Assembly: GCF_003265705.1 (NCBI RefSeq)
Contig: NW_020312849.1
Coordinates: 1,770,824 to 1,834,823, forward strand
DNA: 64,000 nt
Reading direction: 5' to 3'
DNA from: Callorhinus ursinus
Lineage: Eukaryota > Chordata > Mammalia > Carnivora > Otariidae
Below are positions 46,691 through 58,677 of the stretch, piece after piece. Under the pieces are notes generated by a model. That model was given only the letters and a program-made list of their open reading frames with translations, had not been told where the DNA came from and did not search any database. Positions within the stretch are counted from its first letter, which is position 1. Each line of letters opens with the position of its first letter. Made by a program: the position numbers and the translations under genes.

Positions 46691-47170
46691 AACTGTTCTT
46701 GAACTACACGAGATATGTGCAGTTTTAGTTTTGAAAGATTCTGCTAAATTAACACCCAGTTTTTGAGTCTCAGAATTGATACAGGAAAGTGTTTCTCCAC
46801 ACTCTGACCAGCAGTGACTGTGATGAGCAGTTTAGATTCTTTTAATCTAATGCTGTTTTTTTTTGGAGCATTCTCTCATATTGTTTTTGGCCCTCTGTAT
46901 TTCTTTTTCCATGAATTGCTTCTTCATATGTTTATGTTCTTACCTTTTCATCTTTTTCTTTCAGAGTTGAAACTCTTTATATTTTGAATATTAATCCTTT
47001 TTAAAGGATCCATGTAAAAGATATATGCTGCAAATATCTTCTCCCAGTTCTTATTTGTATTTTAATTGTGTTGGTGGTTTTTTAATTGTGTGTTTGCTTT
47101 TATGGCTTTGGGTATTATGTCTTATTTAGGAAGTCCTAGCCAACTCAGTATTCTAAATCAGCTTTTATAT
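46691..47170 (-). repeat. Antisense L1 ORF2-tail fragment
   Basis: 'tctcccagttcttatttgta', 'gtgtgtttgcttttatggct' and 'ttatttaggaagtcctagcc' follow reverse L1 order. Confidence 0.65.
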
Positions 47171-47189
47171 TTTATTCTGGTATTTTAAG

Positions 47190-47305
47190 CAGAGGAGTGA
47201 GGCGCTCAATAAAAAGTTCAGTTTAAATCTTGGCTCTGCCATTTATTAGCTGTGCGACATTGGAAAAGCCACTCAAACTATTCAGATTATTAATAATATT
47301 ATAAT
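47190..47305 (+). repeat. MIR fragment
   Basis: 'taaatcttggctctgccatt', 'tattagctgtgcgacattgg', 'aaaagccactcaaactattc' is the sense MIR centre. Confidence 0.75.
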
Positions 47306-47449
47306 ATCTCACACTAACCTTTATTTAGGTTTAATTACAAGTTTCACTGATTCATTTGTTCACCATTTGTTTTTATTATTATTTATTTATTTATTTATAT
47401 TTTTAAATGTCTTTTTCAAGTACCATTTGTTTTTAAAATATACTTAATA

Positions 47450-48250
47450 TTTGTTGAATTAATTGTAAAATATTTGACTTATGAATCATTTAAACATACA
47501 AAAATATGGATGAAAATAAAGATAAACTTGGATGACTGTATGTCAGTTTTATCAAATTTTATTTTGTCACATTTTCTATGACATATTTCTATGACATTTT
47601 ATGACATATTGTCATATTGTCATAAACAAAAAAGTTGAAGCCTTCTGTGTACCCGGCCCTGATCCTAACACTTTACCTCCCTCACTATTGTCCCTTCCGT
47701 GACACGATGTGCATTATTCCCATGCAATTTCAAATATTTTGAATACACACGCTCACAGGTAAATATGATGTTTGTTCCTTTTTACACTCAAAGCAGGTAG
47801 TATCATACCATACATACAATTTTGCAGCTTGCTTTTGTTTGAGATTTATTTATCTTGATACAAGTAGCTCTGATTTGTTTTTATGCTTACTATATAGTAT
47901 TCATTGATTATACCAAAATTTATGAAATACCACAATTTATTTATTCTCCTATTAATTGATGTTTAGTTTTCCAGTTTCATTTTATTTTTATTTTTTATTT
48001 TCTGCTACTTACATCATCCTGTGATGTCTTTTGGGAATATGTATTGGTTTTTCTAAAGTAAATACCTATTTCTGGGTTTTAGGATATGCACACTTTCAGC
48101 TTCAGTTGTTATTAATAGGTATTAAATAAGTATGGCCAGATTGCTCTCCAAAGCGGTAAACCAGTTCCACTCAAATTATGAGTGTATGAACCTTCCATTT
48201 TTTTATATCCTCATATTTTCCAAATTTATTTTATAAGTTTTAAGGTTTGA
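47450..48250 (-). repeat. Antisense L1 3'UTR
   Basis: 'gcttactatatagtattcat', 'attaattgatgtttagtttt', 'taaatacctatttctgggtt' and 'ggccagattgctctccaaag' are old L1 3' landmarks in reverse. A local gacatatt/tgtcat repeat lies at 47570-47632. Confidence 0.65.
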
Positions 48251-49210
48251 TTTTCACATTTAAGTCTTTATTTTCATGGGAATGATTTTATCTTTACAAG
48301 AAGTGAGACAGGGATCCTATTCCCATACTGCTAATCAGTACTCCCAGCACTAAGCAGTCCATTTCGGCTTCTAAAGGCCTCTCCCTGTTTCTGGGCTCGC
48401 TGCTAGGTCCTATAGCACTTTCTGTCTTTCCCTGACCTAGACCACACTGTCTTAATTACTCTGGCCTGTTATGTCTTGCTTTCTGAGAAGGCAAACCCTC
48501 CTATTTTGTTTATCTACCTAATTGTCTTGGCCTTTTCCTTTTTTTACACATTTTGAGATCAGCCTGATTTACTTTTTGACCAGAGGTGTTGGGGCCATTC
48601 AAACTATAAACCGGAGCATTTTTTGAAGAATAAGGTATTTTAACTTTTTTTTTTTTTTTTTTGTATTGCTTTCTATTTCCTCTTCTCCATCTCTCTGTGC
48701 TTCTGCACAGAAGCACTTGGTTGAAGGATGTTGGAATTCACAGATTTATACTCCATGCCTTATCCCCTACTCTTCTTTCATACTTTTGATCATTTACCTT
48801 TTATTTCTTTATTTATTTGCATGGCATTCTGGGGTAATATCCAGGATTGATTTTTCAACTGCATTTCATTTTCTATTCATCCCGCTTACTGATTGTTTTA
48901 GTAATTTCTTTCTCTTAGCAGCCTCATTCTTAATGGATGAGTTATCCTTTTGAATCTTTTAGAAGTTACTAGTTGTGCTCATTTTCAAATGCTCCTTGGT
49001 TGCTTGGGGCATTTGCTTCTTTTGTTTATAGATTTTATTGGCTTTTCTTTAAGTTGTTGATTTTCCTCAAATGGTTGCTTAAAATGCATTGTCTATTATA
49101 TCTATAGTTGATATTTTAGATTGCTGCTGACAGCAGGAGAATATTTCAGTGTTCAAATGAAAGTTTATTTTGTCTTGGCAGCGAATACAGATTCAGTTGA
49201 TGCGAACTCA
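48251..49210. other. Possible further antisense L1; poly(T) tract
   Basis: 'gaccacactgtcttaattac' and 'cttggccttttcctt' suggest antisense L1 at 48350-48600. An 18-T run spans 48645-48662. The remainder is not recognised. Confidence 0.45.
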
Positions 49211-49214
49211 GTCC

Positions 49215-49255
49215 TATGTGTATGTGTGTGCATGTGCGTGTGTGCGCACGTGCGC
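49215..49255. repeat. Alternating purine-pyrimidine (TG/CG-rich) tract
   Basis: Forty-one bases of strictly alternating pyrimidine/purine, TG-rich on the left and CG-rich on the right, ending in the perfect palindrome gcgcacgtgcgc (49244-49255). Such tracts are classic Z-DNA formers. Confidence 0.9.
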
Positions 49256-49326
49256 CCGCAGTAGCAAAAATGTGGCCAGGTTGGCTTTCTTTTAGGGAAT
49301 GCTTATTGTGTTTCTTCTTCTCCTTC

Positions 49327-49516
49327 TAAAATATTTTATTTATTTATTTTAGATAGAGCCCGCAAGTGAGCTGTGGGTGGGGCAGAGAGAGAGGGAGAGA
49401 GAATCTCAAGCTCAGCACAGAGCCCAATGCAGGGCTCCACCTCATGACACTGAGATCATGACCTGAGCGGAAACCAAGAGTCAGAGGCTTAACCTACTGA
49501 CCCACCCAGGCGCCCC
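49327..49516 (-). mobile_element. CanSINE, older subfamily
   Basis: Minus-strand copy with 'cagggctccacctcatgaca' and 'gaaaccaagagtcag', the complement of the ctcttggtttc-type body, and the end 'gacccacccaggcgcccc'. Diverged, no clear target duplication. Confidence 0.92.
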
Positions 49517-50314
49517 AGTTGTACGTCTTCTGTGTGCATTGGCTTTGTGTCCTTTATGGCTGCAACAGGTCACCTGGAGCTCTGTCCTGCTTCTCTTTCC
49601 TGGGGATCCCATTTTTGAAGGGCGTCACCTGTGGAAGGCGGTTGCTCAGAGCTGAGCCCAGGAGACTGGTATAGCCAATAAGGCATAGCTCACTTTTTCT
49701 GGGCCCCATTCCCCCTGAACTTAGTATTACTTCATGATTCAGCTCTGTTGCATTTTTCCATCAGTTTGTTCTCATAAAAATGCTTTTCTGTTCTGGTGTG
49801 CTGATGACACATTTCCTGGCTTGACAGGATTGCTGAGGATTTGTTTTTATGTTGTTTCAATGGGATTTTTTGAAGTAAGAAAGATAAAGCCAGGCATCTT
49901 GAACCAGAAATGTTGAGTCAAGAATTTAGAGTGGAGCAATACATCTTTTATATTGTGTTGTATGCTATGATTAGAAGCAAATGAGATAAGTTCTCTGTAC
50001 TAAAAAACCATGTCACATACTTGACTATATTTTCCATAGGACTCAGAACAGTAAGTATTTTTATGGTTGAATGATTAAAAACACTTTTTCTCAAAATCAG
50101 ATTCATTCTTCTGAAGTATCTAAGTAAATGTTCCAAAAATTTCCACTTATTATTTTAACTTTACTAATAGTGCTGTATTTTTGCCCCACATTCCAGATAG
50201 CATCTCTTTATTTCCCAGACTAAACGAAGAAAATATTTTCGGTTTTTTAATTTTTATGCAGTATTTTTGCTAGCCTCTTCTTTCCAGCTTCTAATGCCCA
50301 TGTGTTAGACCAAA
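49517..50314. other. Unassigned DNA
   Basis: No gene or repeat recognised. Confidence 0.4.
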
Positions 50315-50674
50315 TGTTATGGACTGAATGTATCCCATCCCGATTCATAGGATGAAGCCCTCATCCCCAAAGTGATGGTATTAGGAGGTAGAGTCTTCAG
50401 GAAGTAATTAGTTTAGATAAAGTCACGAGTGTAGAGGCATAATGGGATTCATGTCTTTATAAGAGGAGGAAAAGATAACAGCACTTCCTCTTTCCACTTG
50501 AGTACACCAAGAAAGCAGCTGCCAATAAGCCAAAGAGAAGAAGTCTCAGAAGGAAACCAACCTCGCTAGCGCCTTGCCCTGGGACTTCTTAGCCTCTGGA
50601 ACAGTGAGAAATATATTTCTGTTGTTTAAGCTGCACAGCTTATGGTATACTGTTATGGCAGCCTGAGCTAAGAC
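50315..50674 (+). mobile_element. MaLR-type solo LTR
   Basis: 'tgttatggactgaatgtatc', 'ccaaagtgatggtattagga', 'gtctttataagaggagg', 'tttctgttgtttaagctgca', ending 'gagctaagaca'. TG...CA ends, full length, sense orientation, family shared with 19804-20155. Confidence 0.85.
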
Positions 50675-52108
50675 ACCAATAACACTGAGAGTTTCTGGAA
50701 TAGGATGCCCAGAGTGGTACCTCAAGTGGAAGGCTTCGAATGGAGACTTGGGTGTGATTAATTCCATTTTCAGCCTATCTTCAGCATATTCGCTTCTGTT
50801 TCATTTGTAGTTTTGTGCTCCTATAGGATTGTGCTTCTAGAATTTCTCATTTCTCTTATATTTAGACTTGTGAGCACCTCAAGGGTGCTTACATTTTTAT
50901 CCCTAAAACCGTGAGTAGAACAATTTCTGAGAAATAGCTATTGTTCAATAATGTTCTCTAAATGAATGAATGAAACATATTTCTCTGCTACAGCAGGTAT
51001 AAATGGCTCAAACAAAAGGAAAGGTTGTTTTTTCTTTTTTAAATCATTTTCAATCCAAACAAAATTTAAGCAGATCTAGTAGCTTAGTATTCACATAAAA
51101 AGAATCTCTATTTTTGAAAACTAAAGGTCTTGCCTCTGAGCTTGTGGTTAGCTAATTAACTTGACCTAATCACATTATTGAATTGTGTATTTAGAACAGA
51201 GATCTGCCTCACAGACTATTTCAACATGTTACTTTAGAGTTTGATGTGTATACTGAGCTTTGAGAAAATACGTAGATCCTTTCATTGCATTTTGAATCAA
51301 AATAATACCAAGCAATTAAAATGTATGGTTGTGGGGGATGGAAAACTGAGAGAGTCTCTCTTTATTATATATTTTCTTCCTAAGTATAAATCACTATAAT
51401 TGCTTTTGAAATAAGCACAAATATGACTCACCAGCCTTATCAGTTATCGTTCCAACCCCAAAGATTTACTGTGTGGCCCTCTGAGAATCACAAGTAGCTA
51501 AGGAACTCACTTAGGAAATGACGGCAACAAAATAACCTTTTGTGTCCCAGTCACCTGGGCCTGGCTGTGGTTATTACTAGAAAGCTGTGGTGACTGCTGC
51601 GGCCTGCAATGCTGTTGGATAATGAGAGTACTTCACTTATGTTCAGCATTGTTTCTATGGGATAAATCACCTGAATTACTAAGATTTAATTTTGTTTGAA
51701 ATGCACTAATCAAATAATGGATGCAGTGGCTTAGCTGACTTGGGTAGGAGTGACATCACAATTATTTCATGGTGGCTATTAAAAGCAGTATTCAGAGGGG
51801 TGTCTCTATTAGGGAAATGATTCTCTCCTGACAGCACTTAAAAATAACAGAATCAGTAAATAAATAGGGGGACTTTTGTTTGAAGTGAAAAGATCTCCAG
51901 GATATGATTCATGAGTCAACATTGTTGTAAGTGTAAACTTTGTGGATGGCTTTTTACATATTTTATTTCTATCACCCATCAATAAGGCACTGTGTACCTT
52001 TGTGCACCACCCAATTGTTTATATGTTCAATTGCAAGCACATCTTAGTGAAGATTTGAGTCCCTTCCCAACTAAATGGGAACTGAAACATGTAGAGAAAG
52101 CTCAGTGA
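50675..52108. other. Repeat-free stretch, candidate conserved noncoding DNA
   Basis: No interspersed repeat recognised over 1.4 kb. The part 51420-51930 carries clustered motifs: homeodomain-like ctaatcaaataatgg, CRE-like tgacatca, an AP-1 site tgagtca (about 51911) and tttcatgg/attatt elements. Enhancer function is inference only. Confidence 0.35.
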
Positions 52109-52120
52109 TGATTTCTGTTT

Positions 52121-52282
52121 GTTTCTTAAAAAGATTTTATTTATTTATTTGAGAGTGAGAGAGCACGAGCACAAGCAGGGGGAGGCAGAGGGAGAAGCAG
52201 ACTTGCAACTTGATCCCAGGACCCTGGGGATCATGACCTGAGCCGAAGGCAGCCGCTTAACTGATGGAGCCCCCCAGGCACC
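52121..52282 (-). mobile_element. CanSINE with internal deletion
   Basis: Minus-strand copy; 'gaagcagacttgcaacttga' shows loss of the usual cctgctgagcagggagcc segment. End is 'gccccccaggcacc'. Target duplications tgatttctgttt (52109-52120) and tgatttgtgttt (52283-52294). Confidence 0.92.
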
Positions 52283-52298
52283 TGATTTGTGTTTATAA

Positions 52299-52841
52299 TG
52301 TAATGGAGCAAAATGTGCTACCCCAAAATGTGTCTCTTTGGCATATGAATTATTTTAAGCTGATTATTTTTAAGAAACAGAAGGCCCAGGAAGTTTTCCT
52401 TTTTGCCTCCCTGCGAACTGCCTAAAAGAATTTAGATAGAGGACTTGCTCCAGGAAGGGAGCTATTACCATAGATAACTATTGTATAATATGAACTAGGT
52501 ATGGTGGACAAGGAGGAACCTAGCAAGGCCTGTTTGATCAGAGTTCTCTATGTCCTATTGTTTCTGAATGGTCTAGCAAACATTTATTTACCAAACATTT
52601 ACTCTTTTTCACCTTCCTGTGAATTTCTTTCCTTGCCTCCGAAGTCCTAGACCTCAACCCTCTTCTTCTTTAGGATGACATATATACCTGTCTTTGGAAT
52701 CTCTCCTGTTTATGTGGATTTTTCATATGTACATAATTAAATTTGGTTTTCTCTTGTTAATTTGTCTCATTCCAATTTAATTCTTAGCTCGATCAGAAGA
52801 ATTATGAAGGGTAGAGGGAAAAAATTTTTCTCCCAACAACA
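52299..52841 (+). mobile_element. Solo LTR, sibling of 4,559-5,115
   Basis: Starts 'tgtaatggagcaaaatgtgc', shares 'ctctttggcat...ttatttt', 'ttgttaatttgtct' and final 'agggtagagggaaaaa...caaca' with the other copy. It directly follows the CanSINE at 52121, with only the target duplication between. No viral coding region. Confidence 0.72.
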
Positions 52842-54394
52842 GCTAGTCTTAAATGTCAGAACTTCTAAGTAACATTATACCTATTTCTATAGTTTATTTT
52901 CCAGCAAGCACTGTATGGTTATGTGAGCTGTACTTCATCCAAGAATTAAAATGTGGATGTAGACTAAGAATGTATCCTAAATTCATCATATTCCTACAAT
53001 GGAACTCCATTTCGAGATAATGAAGACATTCATCATTTTTATTCTGTTACTCTGGTTTGTGTTAGAGGAAATTTCATCATTTCGCAGAACATCTTGATTT
53101 TATTTTTTTGCAAAGTGACAGGTTTACTTTCAAGATCCTCCAGATATGCTCTCTTAGAATTGGTAAATTAAAATTTCTTATCATTCTTTCCTGAGACTTT
53201 ATCTTTTGGTGAGCCCTTGAAATCGGCAAGTCAGTAAACCAAGCTCTCTTCTCTCCAAGCAAAGAATCCTTGCAATGTATATAGAATCTGCAGACACAGA
53301 TTCTAATTCCAGCCCCAGTTAATACTTGCTAAGCCATGTTTATAAGTCATTAAACTACAGTGTAGCTTCATTTATTAAATGGATTACTTCCTGAACTCAA
53401 TGTGTCCTGCCTAAAATAAACCTGAAGTACTTTGTGCTTTGTAAGTACCTCATGACATGTTTAGCCATATAACAGCACAGTGCAAAAGAACTCCATTAAA
53501 ATTGTGTTACTAGAAACAAATAATCAAATTTCTATAAGTGTAGGAGTAGAAAAGAACTAAAAAAGAATGGGATTGACTTATACTAAATGCTAATGGTTTA
53601 AAAGCAAATGTGATAAAAGTTAAAAAACAAAAAACCCTAAGGTTCCATTTGCACTTTTTAATAAAATATAACCCAGGTATACTCAGAGACTTTATCTATA
53701 TACCTAGTTTTACAGAAGCATAACTTCATAAGATTGGAAGGGACTTCTGAAACTATTTAATCCAATTTCCATCTCATCCTCATTGGATACCTGCTTAACA
53801 AGGGATTATTTGGCTTCAACTGAAATACCTCTAATGATACACATGCTTCACTAACTACATTTAGTTGCTTGAAAATTCTTCCAAAGTCTGTTTCCTTATA
53901 AATTCTATTCACTGATACCTGTTTTGCATGCTGAGGAAACCAGAAGATAAAACAAAACAAAAACCTGTTGGTTCTTCACCGTCTCAGGAGCTTCCCAGGT
54001 TTAACTGGACACACCGCCCTGTATGCAGAGGGCAGGGAGAAACCAAAGAAAGAGGGAAGCCACTCCAGGTTGGTAGGTGGCAGGTTTAATAAGCAAAAGA
54101 ACTTACATACAAGGCTTGTCTTGGACAGCAGCAAGATGAATGGATCCCCATGCTTGTCTGCCAAATCTTAAAAATTTATAAAGAGACCTTAATTGGATTC
54201 AGTTATGTGTACTGTGCAGGTGTTCTCAACACCACATCACTGTTTCAAGGCTCTGTTTGTGGAGCAGCCTCTGGGAGCAGGAAAGGTAAGCAGAACCCAC
54301 ATTCCAAGGACAGGAAAGGGGGTAAGGAGCTTCTGAGTGCCCAGGTCCAGCTCACGGGTGAACTGGTGGTCATGTCTTCCCCAACACAAACCAC
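52842..54394. other. Unassigned AT-rich DNA
   Basis: Nothing recognised. Frames are short on both strands. Confidence 0.4.
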
Positions 54395-54395
54395 A

Positions 54396-54491
54396 TCAAA
54401 CCCAAACCCAAACCCAACCCAACCCAACCCAAACCAAACCAAGCAAAACGAAACGAAACGAAACGAAACGAAACAAAACAAAACAAAACAA
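54396..54491. repeat. Drifting pentamer/hexamer satellite (CAAACC>CAACC>CGAAA>CAAAA)
   Basis: Consecutive blocks of ccaaa-, cccaa-, cgaaa- and caaaa-type units merge into each other. Asymmetric: the plus strand has no G except in the cgaaa block, and no T. Confidence 0.92.
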
Positions 54492-55087
54492 CTGTATGTT
54501 TCATATTAACAGTCTTCAGACATTTGGGATAATTATCACAGTCCCAAACATCTTATTCCTCAAAAGATTTTTCTTTTCTTTGTGACATCCCATGGCATCA
54601 TTCTGTCTTAGCACTCACTAACTGCCAACTATGATCTATTTGTACACGTCCTTCTGCAAGTCTGGTGTTAGATTAACTCAGACTCCAGAAATGATTGGAG
54701 CAGTCTGGATTTGAACAGAAATAGCCAATATCTTCCAGCTTCCATTACATCGTGAACCAATAGGACTCTGCCTGCCAACACAGGATAAAAGGGCTATTCT
54801 TTCTTTTGTCTCTCTTATATCCCCCAAAAGGATAGATGTCTTCATTCATTTATTCATTTATTCAAGAAATACTTTTTGAGCACATACTAATTTTCAAATA
54901 TTTTCCTGTGTGTTGGAGATCAATACTGGATAAGATGGAGGTGACATTTGCTAGATGGAATTTACAGTTTAGAAGAAGAGAGAAAAAAATGTTACAGTTT
55001 GGGGCTTGCTAAGTAAAAAGTTTGGGGCTAAAGGAAGGAATATAAATTACATTAGGTGGTCCACAAATTCTCTCTGGGGAGATGAGA
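54492..55087. other. Mostly unassigned; ATTC-rich patch
   Basis: (ATTC/ATTT)n at 54841-54866 leads into a probable class-uncertain repeat copy ('agcacatactaattttcaaa'). Confidence 0.4.
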
Positions 55088-55100
55088 AGTAAAAGTCATT

Positions 55101-55299
55101 TTTTTTTTAAAGATTTTATTTATTTATTCGACAGAAAGAGAGAGAGAGTGAGAGCAGGAACACAAGCAGGGGGAATGGGAGAGGGAGAAGCAGACTTCCT
55201 GCGGAAGAGGGAGCCCGATGTGGGGCTCGATCTCAGGACCCTGGGATCATGACCTGAGCTGAAGGCAGACGCTTAATGACTGAGCCACTCAGGCGCCCC
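55101..55299 (-). mobile_element. CanSINE
   Basis: Complete minus-strand copy; perfect target duplication agtaaaagtcatt (55088-55100 and 55300-55312). Confidence 0.97.
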
Positions 55300-55529
55300 A
55301 GTAAAAGTCATTAACCATGTATTTAAGAGTGCCCCCTATTGCTTTCAACTCCACTGTTCCATGTTTGTTGTAATTTTGCCCCCACTAGGATGGCTGTCCA
55401 CACTAGCTTCCCACCTCCTCCAGACCACATTGAAAGAGCTGCTGCCTTGCTCAGGTGATCTTCAGTGTGAGGCGAGCCCATACTCCAGTGGGGCTTCTTA
55501 CCCTGGAGAAAAGAACTTCCTTTACATTC

Positions 55530-55960
55530 TATATTGGTTGCCTAGAATTACCAATTACCACAAACTCAGATGGCTTAAAACAACAGAAATTGTCTCACAA
55601 TTCTGGAGGCTAGAAGTTCACAAATCAAAGTGTCAGTAGGGCCATGCTTTTTCTGAAGGTTCTAGGGAAAAATCCATCCTTGACTCCTACCTTCTGGTGG
55701 TTGCCAGGAAACCTCAATCTATAGATGCACCCCTCCTATCTCTGCCTCTGTGGTCACATGGTGTTCTCTCTGTGTCTATGTCCAAATTGTCCTCTTCTTA
55801 AAAAGACACTGGTCATTGGGTTAGAACCCATCCTAATCCAATATGATCTCAACTTGATTATGTCTTCAAAGACTCAATTTCCAGATAAGGTCACCATTAT
55901 AGGTATGGACAGTTAGGACTTAAACATATCTTTGAGGGGGACACAATTCAACCTACAGCA
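55530..55960 (-). mobile_element. MLT1-type MaLR solo LTR
   Basis: 'tatattggttgcctagaatt', 'cacaattctggaggctagaa', 'gccatgctttttctgaaggt', 'ttccagataaggtcacca', ending 'caacctacagca'. Confidence 0.85.
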
Positions 55961-56489
55961 CACACCAGTGTTCCCAGATGCACTGAATCTTTGTAGAGCT
56001 TCTTGCTGACCACTTATATGTCTCCTTTGTTCAGCTAACTTCCCTTTCACAAGCAGAGAAAACGTCCCCCTCCCCCCCATCATGTCTAGGTCTTTTAGAA
56101 GCCTTACCAAAATAAATAGGCAAACAAATAAACAAACAAACAGAAGCCTTACTTGGGCTACCAGTGATATAATTATTTCTTTACTTTTTTTTTTAAATCA
56201 TATTTTTTTTTTCTTTCCAGCAAGCAAACAGCCCCAGGAACCAGTGATGAAGGTCAGCCTCATGAGCACCCCAAATCATTTTCTCCTGATTTCCATCCTA
56301 CAATGTTAAACTTTCATTGTACTTTTGGTGATTTCTCTCTTAGTAATTCCTGCATTCCTCTTGCACTGGTCTCTTTCACACTGAGTTCATAGACCGAGCA
56401 CACTGTTCTATGTCTATTCTTTAGTAGTGAAAGGGGTTGAATTTTTATTGCACTGGCCTCCTGAATCCCATGCAAATTTTGAATTCTTT
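55961..56489. other. Unassigned DNA with small AAAC repeat
   Basis: (AAAC/AAAT)n at 56121-56141 and T-runs at 56185-56213. Nothing else recognised. Confidence 0.4.
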
Positions 56490-56505
56490 AGAAATTAAGG
56501 AGGTT

Positions 56506-56721
56506 GGGGGGACTGGGTGGCTCAGTTGGTTAAGCTCTGACTCTTGGTTTCAGCTCAGGTCATGATCTCAGGGTTGTGAGCTGGAGCCCCATATTGGGGG
56601 TTGGGATTCTCTCTCTCTCCCTCTGTCCCACCCCTCTCTCCCCCACCTCACACACACACATACACACACACTCTTTCTCTCTCAAAAAAATAAATGAATA
56701 AAAAATAAAAAAGTAAAAAAT
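56506..56721 (+). mobile_element. CanSINE, older ctcttggtttc subfamily
   Basis: Head 'gactgggtggctcagttgg', body 'ctgactcttggtttcagctc', internal (CA)n, tail aataaatgaat. Target duplications agaaattaaggaggtt (56490-56505) and agagattaaggaggtt (56722-56737), one difference. Confidence 0.95.
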
Positions 56722-56737
56722 AGAGATTAAGGAGGTT

Positions 56738-57958
56738 TGTTTTCCAAGAGAAGTTAGTGGAGATCTGAGGAAATTGGTGTCAGTTCTGGCCCAGTAAAGA
56801 CACTTTGTCATACCAACAACACCAAGAAACTCTCCTCTCCCCGCAAGGATGAAGACTTGAGAGTGACCCAAAAGATGGGACACATCAAGACTCTGCACTG
56901 GGGCCATCTGTCCTCCCTGCTGAACTTGGTAACAGAGTGGAGAACTTAGCTGATAAGCCTGCACAACTTTCAAAAGGACATATGCCAAGAGAAACAGCAG
57001 GGTGAAATACTGAGCTAGGGGCTCAACTAGGTATTGAACTAAGTGAAGAAGAAGGAAAACTGATTTCTTAATCAAAATCACATTTTTAGAACCCTTTAAA
57101 TTATGATACAAATATATGTGTTTATGGGTATACGTGTAAGTTTCTGTGTGTGTGTGGGTGTGTCTATGTGAAATTTGTGGTAGAGGCCAGTTTTCTGATC
57201 AATGGAAAGATAAATTGTAGAGAGACCAGTAATAAATCAAGAGGTTCAACTCTAGCCCTATTTATATTTTTGCTTACTAAGAAAATTTCCCACTACTATT
57301 TTACATCATCAGCTATAAGATGCACATTTTAGTTACATTTTAGTGTCTCTAAAATCAAAGTGTGTCTTAAAAATGATAGTATCTTCCAACTATGGTTGTT
57401 GTCCAGGGAGTAGTTAGGACAAGGTTGTCATTGCCTTTAAATACAAGAATATGGAAACAGCTTTACATATTATCATGCCCACTTCATTTGAATTATGTGC
57501 ATTATTGGTAACACACAGTTTGCTTTTAACTGCTGTTTAACATCTTTTCAAAAATAATATAATATGCTTTAGCTTTTCAATGCAAATTTATTGCATATAC
57601 AGAAAAGTAAAAACAACTCAAAAAAATTTATGTCTAAATCCTGCTGAAAGGACCCTTTCAAAATGCGTGAAACAAAATTTCTACATGTCGGTTTGCTTGG
57701 GAGCATTTTTTGTTAGTGGTACATAACATGATGATGCATCTTCAGTAAATGACATATTAGAGTGAAGAAATTGCAGTAATTTATTCCCTCAAGTACAGTG
57801 AAACACGAGCTATTCAAAATCCAGTTTTCCATAACTTCCTGACTTCCAGACTAATTCTACACTTATGTCTCTATAACTAGGAAAAAACATCTCTCCTGTA
57901 GCTGCTAAATAGCAACAGAGAACCCAGGGGAAAATGATTCTATTTGAGAAAAATCTAA
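56738..57958. other. Unassigned DNA with (TG)n
   Basis: A short (TG)n lies at about 57144-57167. The minus frame at 56560-57111 (183 codons) is partly inside the CanSINE and is not a gene. Confidence 0.45.
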
Positions 57959-58271
57959 AGTAACTTTATGAATCCCATTACCAATACTCTGGTCCACACC
58001 ACTATCATCTCCCCGGGGAACTGTTGCAACAGCCTCCTTCCTCAGTGGCCTCCCTGCAAACCCGCCAGCAGCTTACCATTACGTTTAGAAGAAAATTTAG
58101 ATTCTTTAATGGTGCCTCCAAGGCTCCACCTTCTTGAACTACACTGGCTTTGCCACCTTGCCTTTCTGCTATTCCGCCTTGCCAGGTGTCTTCCCAATTT
58201 ATTGCCTGCAGAATGGCTCTTCTCACATCCTGCAGTACCCTCCTCCCAGTTCTTCTGACTTACGGCTTCTT

Positions 58272-58677
58272 CTTTTTTTTAAAAGGAGAGAGAGAGGGTG
58301 CCTGGGTGGCTCAGTTGGTTAAGCGACTGCCTTCGGCTCACGTCATGGTCCTGGAGTCCTGGGATAGAGTCCCGCATCGGGCTCCCTGCTCGGCAGGGAG
58401 TCTGCTTTCTCCCTCTGACCCTCTTCCCTCTCGTGCTCTCTATCTCTCATTCTCTCTCTCTCAAATAAATAAATAAAATCTTAAAAAAAAAAAAGGAGAG
58501 AGAGAGAGAGTGCAACAATGCGCACACGAGCTGGAGGGGTAGAGGGAGAGAGAATCTCAAGCCGATTCCTCACTGAGCATTGAGCCCGATGTGGGGCTTG
58601 ATCCCATAACCATGAGATCACGACCTGAGAGAAACCAGGAGTCTGACGCTGTACTGACTGCGCCATCCAGGTGCCCC
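58272..58677 (-). mobile_element. CanSINE (older) carrying another CanSINE
   Basis: Minus-strand element: T-rich start at 58272, resumes after 58490 with (GA)n, 'atgtggggcttgatcccata', 'agaaaccaggagtctgacg', end 'atccaggtgcccc'. Target duplications tgacttacggcttctt (58256-58271) and tgacctactgcttctt (58678-58693) flank the whole nest. Confidence 0.94.
58297..58490 (+). mobile_element. CanSINE (younger) inside a CanSINE
   Basis: Head 'gtgcctgggtggctcagttg', 'cggcagggagtctgctttct', 'ctctatctctcattctct'. Target duplication aaaaggagagagagag is perfect (58281-58296 and 58491-58506) and lies in the tail-proximal GA region of the host element. Confidence 0.96.

Noticed and set aside
54396..54491. 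CCAAACCC-like units considered as interstitial telomere repeat
   Set aside because: Units are not TTAGGG/CCCTAA; lengths and sequence drift.
56560..57111. 183-codon minus-strand frame
   Set aside because: Its end runs through the CanSINE at 56506-56721; the remainder has no recognisable domain.
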